The translations under genes were made by a program, and so were the position numbers. Shown piece by piece: positions 38,153 to 43,116 of a DNA stretch of 43,116 nucleotides (the first letter of the stretch is position 1; the number at the start of each line of letters is the position of its first letter). The notes beneath the pieces are model-generated. The model saw only the letters and a list, made by a program, of their open reading frames with translations, did no database searches and was not told where the DNA came from. The stretch comes from a virus. The DNA lies in the IMG/VR virus record IMGVR_UViG_3300042934_000203, positions 1 through 43,116 of that record. One strand, 5' to 3'.

Positions 38153-38638
38153 TTATCCTGTTATTTTTAAGGCAATCATCATATTAACCAATGTCCTTAT
38201 TTGTTCTGCTTTAGATGATTTGCCCAAATGATAATTCTTGTGACATACAGGGCATAACCAAATTACAGTTTTGGTAAGTTCATAATTAAAATGATGCGCC
38301 TCGGTTTTTACTTGGATTCCGCACGCTTGGCAAGTGTTAGACCGTTGTATTATTCCTGCTGAAATTGCCCTTAGAATTGCATTATGCGAATTCTCATATC
38401 CGGCTACTTCTTGTCTTCGTCTTTTCGTGACAGCCGTTTTCTGTGGTTGACGGTCTGGATTTTTTCCTCTTTTTCTGTCATATTCTCTAATTCGTTCAAC
38501 ATTAATCTCTCTATGTAAAGACACTCTGCCTTTAACGCAATCCTTGCAATGGTTTAAATGACCGTCTAACATTTCTTTATGCACATAAAACTCATCAATC
38601 GACAAATTTCTGTTGCATTTCCTGCATGTTTTCGTCAA
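38153..38638 (-). CDS. HNH-type endonuclease with N-terminal zinc ribbon
   Basis: 161 aa starting at a TTG six bases after GGAGG. The N-terminal CRKCNRNLSIDEFYVHKE, then HCKDCVKGR is a zinc ribbon common in phage HNH proteins. The C-terminal CQACGIQVKTEAHHFNYEL, then WLCPVCHKNYHLGK is a degenerate HNH fold. It may be a free-standing homing-type nuclease in the replication region. Confidence 0.75.
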   Translation of the reverse strand: MTKTCRKCNRNLSIDEFYVHKEMLDGHLNHCKDCVKGRVSLHREINVERIREYDRKRGKNPDRQPQKTAVTKRRRQEVAGYENSHNAILRAISAGIIQRSNTCQACGIQVKTEAHHFNYELTKTVIWLCPVCHKNYHLGKSSKAEQIRTLVNMMIALKITG

Positions 38639-38648
38639 TTTTTACCTC

Positions 38649-39062
38649 CTAAAAAGGTATTTGCTCGTCATCTGGAAACACTTCTCTGCCACCAAACGCC
38701 TTTGCCGCATCTGCCTGTCCTGCGCTCTGTGCGCCTCTCTGCGCTGTCTCAAAGTTCTGTGCCACTATATCTGCGACAATCTCGCTAACCTTGCGCTTCT
38801 GACCGTCCTGTGTCTCATATGATCGAATCTGCAACCTGCCCTGCACGAACACGCGACTACCTTTTGCTAGATTGTTACCGCACATTTCCGCAAGTTTCTC
38901 CCATGCTACAACAGGGATAAAGTCAGCAGGTTCTCGTTCACCTTCGTTTACATTGCCGCCACGATTAACCGCTACGGTAAAATTGGATACGGCTTTGCCT
39001 GTTTTGGTGTAACGGACTTCCGGGTTTGCCGCCAAGCGACCAATTATAGTGCATTGATTCAT
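38649..39062 (-). CDS. ssb: Single-stranded DNA-binding protein
   Basis: 137 aa. The OB-fold start MNQCTIIGRLAANPEVRYTK, then SNFTVAVNRGG and DFIPVVAWEKLAEMC is followed by a flexible Gly/Gln tail and the acidic tip DDEQIPF that binds partner proteins. GGAGGG precedes the ATG. It protects ssDNA and works with RecT and the replication proteins next door. Confidence 0.97.
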   Translation of the reverse strand: MNQCTIIGRLAANPEVRYTKTGKAVSNFTVAVNRGGNVNEGEREPADFIPVVAWEKLAEMCGNNLAKGSRVFVQGRLQIRSYETQDGQKRKVSEIVADIVAQNFETAQRGAQSAGQADAAKAFGGREVFPDDEQIPF

Positions 39063-39065
39063 TAA

Positions 39066-39857
39066 TTACCCTCCTATAGCTGAGTAGTGAAGAATCTTTC
39101 CGACCTGCTTAGTCTTGCGGCAATAAGCGCAAACCTCGCACCTTTTAGCTGTTTCCGTCCCTGCCTTAACTGCTAGGATTCTTGGAAGATTAGCTTTGAC
39201 AGTATCCAACTCATAAGCAAACCGATCTTCGTCGTGCAGGTTAATCAGCGCAACGTCAGGAGGATCTTCCTTACTGACCGCTAACATGATTGGCTCTATG
39301 TATCCATCCCTACCTGTTGCCAACCGTTCAACCTCTGCATAAATCGCCGCTTGTGTCATGTAGCCGTACACCTCGATAAAACTTGACTTGCATCTGTCGG
39401 CCTCTGACCAAACCAATTCGTTAATGCTCTTGGTACTCTTGATTTCAACGAAAATACCCTCTTCTTGATGATAAACGTCCAGCATGATACGCCACATAGC
39501 ACCAAACATTTCAGCAGTAAGAATTACCTCTTTTTGACCGTTTAGAGCCGTCATGCACATCGGTTGCCGCTTGACCGCTTCAATCATTTCCTCGACTTTG
39601 ACAAACTGAGATTTCAGCTTACCTTGCTTGGTAAACATTTCTTCGTGTTCAGCAATAAACTCAGTTTGTGTTCCCTCTGACCAAGCATGAAGGTAACTAC
39701 CTGCCAACATTGCATCTGTCGGCTCTTCGCGGTATTCTCCTTTGACTTTGGCGAGTGCGGCCGCTTCACAGCAGAGAAAATCTTCATACTGGCTACGGCT
39801 CATATAATCCTGATTGGCTTCTGGCGAATGGTAGTTCTCTCTATTTAGCTGTAGCAT
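39066..39857 (-). CDS. PD-(D/E)XK exonuclease partner of RecT
   Basis: 263 aa from the ATG at 39857, overlapping the recT end. MLAGSYLHAWSEG (motif with His), RIMLDVYHQEEGIFVEIKST (D...E-x-K catalytic core), a Gln/Tyr helix (VYGYMTQAAIYAEV) and a terminal Cys cluster CEVCAYCRKT are as in DUF3799/RecE-like phage nucleases. It resects DNA ends so RecT can anneal. Downstream position next to recT and ssb fits. Confidence 0.88.
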   Translation of the reverse strand: MLQLNRENYHSPEANQDYMSRSQYEDFLCCEAAALAKVKGEYREEPTDAMLAGSYLHAWSEGTQTEFIAEHEEMFTKQGKLKSQFVKVEEMIEAVKRQPMCMTALNGQKEVILTAEMFGAMWRIMLDVYHQEEGIFVEIKSTKSINELVWSEADRCKSSFIEVYGYMTQAAIYAEVERLATGRDGYIEPIMLAVSKEDPPDVALINLHDEDRFAYELDTVKANLPRILAVKAGTETAKRCEVCAYCRKTKQVGKILHYSAIGG

Positions 39858-40659
39858 TGGCCTTGTCCTTAAACAATGCTTCAGCTTTTGGCGGCTCAAC
39901 TGGTTCGGGAACTATTTCCGCATCAATCGTGTTACCGTCAGGATAGCCAAATTCGATTTCGCCATCATCGCCCATTGTCGGCGCGGATTGGTCTGCTTGT
40001 ACTGCTCGTTGCATATCGATGGACAATATTCCAAACTTGGACAGTAGCAACTTCATGACGGTTTTCAAGGCCATAGCGTGGAAGTCTGTTGACCACTTGC
40101 TGGAATTGCGGACATATTCTTTCGCGCTTTTATATGTCTGACTGTATTTCTTGGCGTGCTTGTTTACTTGTTCCGTTGTCATATAAAGGTACTTTTCAAA
40201 GCCGTTTGTCAGCCGGAAGTAAGCGACATAGCCGATAATCTTGTCAGATGTTTTGGCGTTGAAGTCGAATGTAAAATCTCCGGTAATGCGGTTACTGCTG
40301 ATTAATTCACCTTCATAGACTTCTGAGCAGTTCATGGTCTGATATTGGCCTGTCCGCATAGCAAGCTGGACAAATCCCTTCCAACCCATTTGAAAAGTCG
40401 CTACGCCGCCATATGGAACCATGTGAGCGAATCCAAGTCCAGGAACTAGCGGCAAATCAAGCATAGCGGCAACAACCGCAGATGATAGCACGCTCTTAGG
40501 ATCACATTCTGCAAGCGCCTTATTGTTATTGGTTATCGTGGTAACGCTGGACATAAACCCTGCTGCCTTTTCGCCTAAAATGTCCTCAAACCGTTTTCTC
40601 ACATTGACGTTTTGCATTAATGCTCTAACATCGTTGTTCTGAACCTGTATGTTGCTCAT
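39841..40659 (-). CDS. recT: RecT ssDNA-annealing recombinase
   Basis: 272 aa. MLDLPLVPGLGFAHMVPYGG, then ATFQMGWKGFVQLAMRTGQY and MALKTVMKLLLSKFGILSID are the RecT/Redbeta-family core. Its ATG overlaps the preceding stop as ATGA. With the nuclease and SSB it forms a phage recombination module used in replication and repair of phage DNA. Confidence 0.95.
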   Translation of the reverse strand: MSNIQVQNNDVRALMQNVNVRKRFEDILGEKAAGFMSSVTTITNNNKALAECDPKSVLSSAVVAAMLDLPLVPGLGFAHMVPYGGVATFQMGWKGFVQLAMRTGQYQTMNCSEVYEGELISSNRITGDFTFDFNAKTSDKIIGYVAYFRLTNGFEKYLYMTTEQVNKHAKKYSQTYKSAKEYVRNSSKWSTDFHAMALKTVMKLLLSKFGILSIDMQRAVQADQSAPTMGDDGEIEFGYPDGNTIDAEIVPEPVEPPKAEALFKDKANATAK

Positions 40660-40952
40660 TTCTCTACCTCCATAAGTACAAAATAATCAATCCCATTTAT
40701 CAGCTTGTGGCTTTCGATATACTTGTCATTGTGTTCATGTTGGCAAACTGTCGGCTCGCCTTCCAACTCATCAAACAGCCTTTTGTTCACATGAACCTTG
40801 CCACCATGAGAGCCTAGGACACCGAACCGCCAAGCCTCTTCAACCTGCTTTGCATATTGCTCTGCACACATTTCATTTGACATTGTTTTGCCTAATCGCT
40901 CGACTTGGCATTGATGGAGTATGTCGGCGAAAATTGGGTGTGTGTTGTTCAT
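40656..40952 (-). CDS. 98-aa hypothetical protein upstream of recT
   Basis: Starts MNNTHPIFADILHQCQVERL and contains GGKVHVNKRLFDELEGEP. It is coupled by ATGA on both sides, to the 73-aa gene before it and to recT after it. No family recognised; a link to recombination is suggested only by coupling. Confidence 0.7.
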   Translation of the reverse strand: MNNTHPIFADILHQCQVERLGKTMSNEMCAEQYAKQVEEAWRFGVLGSHGGKVHVNKRLFDELEGEPTVCQHEHNDKYIESHKLINGIDYFVLMEVEK

Positions 40953-41170
40953 GGTTGCACCAACTCAATATAGTCAGTCCAATTATCATCAAGCCACCTG
41001 TTGTCTAAAACCCAAGGCCCACAATGACCTTCGACATAAATGTGTGAGTCAGTAACTTTGAGAATCTTTGTTCCTGTGCCACCACAATACGAATAATCTT
41101 GATGACCATTTTTAAGGTCTACCGGTTTTGTTCTCAGGGCTTTTTGTCCTACCAATTCACTTGCTTTCAT
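40949..41170 (-). CDS. 73-aa hypothetical protein
   Basis: From the ATG at 41170 (GGAGGAAGAGAAAT upstream). MKASELVGQKALRTKPVDLK, then GTKILKVTDSHIYVEGHCGP is a small beta-rich fold of unknown function. It overlaps the end of the 34-aa frame before it. Confidence 0.7.
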   Translation of the reverse strand: MKASELVGQKALRTKPVDLKNGHQDYSYCGGTGTKILKVTDSHIYVEGHCGPWVLDNRWLDDNWTDYIELVQP

Positions 41171-41261
41171 ATTTCTCTTCCTCCCCCTCCGCCTCATCAG
41201 GCGCACCGCTATATGTTTTTTGGTAGAAATAGGGCATTTGGGTGATGTCTAGGTCAGTCAT
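41157..41261 (-). CDS. 34-aa acidic peptide
   Basis: The ATG at 41261 overlaps the previous stop as ATGA. It opens MTDLDITQMPYFYQKTYSGA, and the Glu-rich end (EAEGEEEK) is produced by the ribosome site of the next gene. It is supported by coupling only. Confidence 0.45.
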   Translation of the reverse strand: MTDLDITQMPYFYQKTYSGAPDEAEGEEEKYESK

Positions 41262-41407
41262 AGTCTTTTCCGTGAGTAAAACTTGTGACCGCAACTATTG
41301 CACTCGTAATAATACAAGTATTCAGCATCGCTATCATCAATCCACAAAAGGCGTTGTCCGGAATTGCAATCGCACCTATCCGTAGTGATACTCATAGTGA
41401 TAATCAT
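41258..41407 (-). CDS. 49-aa zinc-ribbon protein
   Basis: Contains CDCNSGQRLLWIDD and ECNSCGHKFYSRKRL, two Cys pairs about 23 residues apart. Both ends are coupled by ATGA overlaps. It is a clear small zinc ribbon of unknown function, one of many in this genome. Confidence 0.65.
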   Translation of the reverse strand: MIITMSITTDRCDCNSGQRLLWIDDSDAEYLYYYECNSCGHKFYSRKRL

Positions 41408-41529
41408 CTTCCCACCCTCTCAAAAACTACTTCAACCAACCCGCCATTCCAATGCACAGAGCCAAGCAATCTAAACTTCTTGTTATGGCTGAGCTTTGCA
41501 ACCCTGCGACCACTAACGATGATTGTCAT
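41404..41529 (-). CDS. 41-aa basic hypothetical protein
   Basis: Opens MTIIVSGRRVAKLSHNKKFR. It starts in an ATGA overlap with the 66-aa gene and ends in another with the zinc-ribbon gene. No family recognised. Confidence 0.52.
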   Translation of the reverse strand: MTIIVSGRRVAKLSHNKKFRLLGSVHWNGGLVEVVFERVGR

Positions 41530-41726
41530 GCCCTATGCTCCTTCCTCCATGCCAATTCGCTGCACGCTGCACCCATGCCATAATCGCTTGATGTGTTTAG
41601 GCTTTCATGAGCCCTGCCTAGTTCACGCAGTTCTCGCGGCGACATTGCTTGCAGGATTGGATTGTTCATGCCTGTGTCATATCCCTCACGCCATAAGCCG
41701 TAGTTAAAATTGAAGTCGCAAAACAT
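41526..41726 (-). CDS. 66-aa hypothetical protein
   Basis: From the ATG at 41726, eight bases after AAGGAGG. MFCDFNFNYGLWREGYDTGM, then MSPRELRELGRAHESL has a helical middle. It follows the methyltransferase gene. No family recognised. Confidence 0.68.
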   Translation of the reverse strand: MFCDFNFNYGLWREGYDTGMNNPILQAMSPRELRELGRAHESLNTSSDYGMGAACSELAWRKEHRA

Positions 41727-41739
41727 TTTTTTGACCTCC

Positions 41740-42321
41740 TTATTGATTGGCTTCAAAGAACGCCCTGGCGAAGCCTTGTGGAGTCATAGACCGCAACCGC
41801 CATCTATCGGGACCAGGCGGCAGTCTGTGCATCTTACTTCCTTCCGTTGGCTTGACAGGTGTTTGTTTTGGAACATTAAACTTTCCCCAAAGGCAGGTTC
41901 TCTTTGTGTACGGATCGCCATAATCGCAAGGATTAAAATACATTACTGGATTGCCTATATATTTTTTAAGTCTGCCTATCGGATTCTCTAAAGCCCAAAA
42001 TACTGGCTGAGTGACCGCTATTATTCGCAGACAAGCATCTACAACAGACAAACCTTCTTGCAGCGCTTGGCTGCCCTTTCCCGGCCACCACCTGGCTCCG
42101 CTAGAAGCAAAGTGAGTGCATGGCGGCGCGGCTAAAATGCCATATATTTTTTCATTCATCAATTCAAATGCGCTTATTTCAAACAGCCTTACATCTGTTC
42201 CATCATGTAATGGGTCAATCAGACGCACATCATATCCAGCATCTTTGTATGGCTTTGACCAAGAGCCTGTACCGCCGCAAAGGTCTAAAATAATCCTGCT
42301 AATTTCTATCACCTCATGCAT
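41740..42321 (-). CDS. Phage DNA cytosine-methyltransferase-like protein
   Basis: About 193 aa. IILDLCGGTGSWSKPYKDAG is the SAM-binding motif I, AAPPCTHFASSGARW the PC catalytic loop (PPCTHF), WALENPIGRLKKYIG motif VI-like ENP, and SMTPQGFARAFFEA motif X-like. It is shorter than restriction-type C5 methylases, as are phage Dcm-like proteins that protect phage DNA. The start is uncertain (ATG at 42321 without a good ribosome site; TTG at 42351). Confidence 0.82.
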   Translation of the reverse strand: MHEVIEISRIILDLCGGTGSWSKPYKDAGYDVRLIDPLHDGTDVRLFEISAFELMNEKIYGILAAPPCTHFASSGARWWPGKGSQALQEGLSVVDACLRIIAVTQPVFWALENPIGRLKKYIGNPVMYFNPCDYGDPYTKRTCLWGKFNVPKQTPVKPTEGSKMHRLPPGPDRWRLRSMTPQGFARAFFEANQ

Positions 42322-42394
42322 AATCCGAATAATCTTTGTGTATACTAGCAATAAGTCGGAGTCTGTGGTAAAATCAGGTTAAGCAATTTTTTGT

Positions 42395-42421
42395 TAGCTG
42401 TCTTAATTGACAGCTTTTTTT
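42395..42421 (+). terminator. Strong rightward-oriented terminator in a leftward region
   Basis: AGCTGTC, loop TTAATT and GACAGCT form a 7-bp stem followed by TTTTTTT. It overlaps the stop codon of the HTH gene at 42403. Leftward there is no U-run, so by shape it would end rightward transcripts, although no rightward gene is visible here. Confidence 0.6.
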
Positions 42422-42762
42422 AATGACATTTCGCCTTTGTTGATTAACTCCAAGGCTTCTATGATGATCTGACCTGTTGGCAAGTTGGTTTTTGCCTTAA
42501 CGCTTCTAACTAGTTTTAGCAGTTCTGACAATGCAGCTAAATGCTCTATTGGTGGATTGTAACCGCTTGCCCTGGTTCCTCTGCCTCTGCCTTTTTGATC
42601 TGCTACTGTGAGACCAAGATTCAAGACTCGGCTGTTAACTGTGTGGTCACAGCACCCTAATGCTCTGGCTGTGGCTGCTCTAGACATTCCTCGATTAATC
42701 ATTTCCGTTATTTTAGGATCTAGTGTTGAGTAGTCATATATAGGTTTTCTTCCGAACTTCAT
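42403..42762 (-). CDS. 119-aa HTH DNA-binding protein
   Basis: From the ATG at 42762 (GGTGGTGATG upstream), overlapping the previous stop by one base. ITEMINRGMSRAATARALGC, then CDHTVNSRVLNLGL is an HTH; a helical C-terminal half (LAALSELLKLVRSVKAKTN) may dimerise. Likely regulator of the early or middle genes. Confidence 0.72.
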   Translation of the reverse strand: MKFGRKPIYDYSTLDPKITEMINRGMSRAATARALGCCDHTVNSRVLNLGLTVADQKGRGRGTRASGYNPPIEHLAALSELLKLVRSVKAKTNLPTGQIIIEALELINKGEMSLKKAVN

Positions 42763-42914
42763 CACATCACCACCCGGACATAATAACCGCACCAACCACC
42801 TGCAACCATTAATGAGAGGATGAGTAGCAGACCGCCTAGCAGGTGAATGTTTTGCTGTGTCCGCTGGCCGAAGAATCTGACGTTTTTAATCTCTGTCGTC
42901 ACGGATTTTGTCAA
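42762..42914 (-). CDS. 50-aa single-TM small protein (TTG start)
   Basis: TTG at 42914 lies nine bases after AAAGGAGG. The product has a polar start (LTKSVTTEIKNVRFFGQ) and one TM helix (LLGGLLLILSLMVAGGW). The stop overlaps the HTH start. It also overlaps the end of the 51-aa zinc protein. Function unknown. Confidence 0.58.
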   Translation of the reverse strand: MTKSVTTEIKNVRFFGQRTQQNIHLLGGLLLILSLMVAGGWCGYYVRVVM

Positions 42915-43041
42915 GGCCTGTGACCTCCTTTGGTTGCCAGTTGTCAGGTCTATTTTTACCTAGCTTGTTCCAACAGCTACAGCAAGAATGATGGCTCAAA
43001 GACTCCTTTTCATATTTACATGACCAACAATTATCAATCAC
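42886..43041 (-). CDS. 51-aa zinc-ribbon protein spanning the artificial junction
   Basis: GTG start after GGAGGGG, overlapping the stop of the 34-aa gene as GTGA. It contains CWSCKYEKES and SCCSCWNKLG, two Cys pairs 12-15 residues apart, then a polar tail. In the circular genome it is one gene; in this linear copy it is whole only at the right end, and its start is duplicated at base 52. It links the two halves of the early operon. Confidence 0.65.
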   Translation of the reverse strand: MIDNCWSCKYEKESLSHHSCCSCWNKLGKNRPDNWQPKEVTGLDKIRDDRD

Positions 43042-43116
43042 TCTCTACCCCTCCATTTTCTGCACCGTTTGCATTGCACAAATTCATAAGGTGGAAAGTT
43101 GTGACCAATCAGCAAG
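42990..43116. repeat. Right copy of the 127-bp terminal direct repeat
   Basis: Identical to bases 1-127. One copy should be removed to obtain the 42,989-bp circular map. Confidence 0.93.

Noticed and set aside
1-43116. tRNA genes, CRISPR arrays and insertion sequences
   Set aside because: No cloverleaf with matching arms, no regularly spaced repeats and no transposase frame with inverted ends were seen on reading both strands; a tRNA-scan program was not available.
42990-43116. True short terminal repeats of a T7-type linear genome
   Set aside because: The length equals a standard assembly word size, genes cross the join, and there is no phage RNA polymerase or T7-type terminase; circular permutation is simpler.

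Overview
The window is one complete, circularly permuted genome of a temperate short-tailed (podovirus-type) phage. Its first and last 127 bases are identical, so the unit length is 42,989 bp. Nearly every gene lies on the minus strand and the operons run through the artificial ends. Strong GGAGG-type ribosome binding sites, a Gram-positive-style repressor and integrase, a RinA-like late regulator and a BhlA-type holin point to a Firmicutes host. A spanin-like gene pair suggests a Firmicute with an outer membrane (Negativicutes such as Pelosinus or Sporomusa relatives). The host is an inference.

Layout, following leftward transcription from the switch. (1) Lysogeny switch at 2.6-3.25 kb: a rightward HTH repressor, two operator-like palindromes and a consensus leftward promoter. 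To its right lie a short leftward pair (3.3-3.7 kb), the rightward integrase (3.9-5.05 kb) and an attP region (5.05-5.36 kb) with integrase arm-type repeats. (2) Early genes run left from 2.6 kb to base 1 and continue at the right end (43.0 to about 32.7 kb): Cro-like and excisionase-like HTH proteins, an antirepressor, many tiny Cys-rich and single-TM proteins, a DNA methyltransferase, RecT plus a PD-(D/E)XK nuclease, SSB, an HNH protein, a replication initiator with a DnaC-like loader, MazG, a dNMP kinase, RusA and a RinA-type regulator. (3) Late genes run from 32.3 to 9.5 kb: HNH, terminase small and large subunits, portal, Bbp19-like, scaffold, major capsid, Bbp16-like cement, T7 gp11- and gp12-like tail proteins, T7-like internal virion proteins including a transglycosylase-bearing one, a tailspike, holin, amidase, spanin-like pair and a metallophosphoesterase. 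(4) A small-gene unit (9.42-8.17 kb) has its own promoter and terminator.

(5) Between that unit and attP lies a leftward cassette (8.1-5.4 kb): an XRE regulator, an FtsK/HerA-type ATPase, a replication-relaxation-like winged-helix protein and two secreted or membrane mini-proteins, one with VirB2-like topology. This resembles DNA-transfer or extrusion machinery more than phage genes, and in the integrated prophage it would lie beside one attachment site, where cargo genes usually sit. It is the best candidate here for something undescribed.

Two rightward single-TM genes inside the leftward late region (12.24 and 14.34 kb) look like morons. The second ends in its own terminator. A three-copy intergenic motif, a 22-bp hairpin whose wobble pairs fit only the leftward transcript, and a structured non-coding block in front of the HNH gene suggest RNA-level or phage-specific control.
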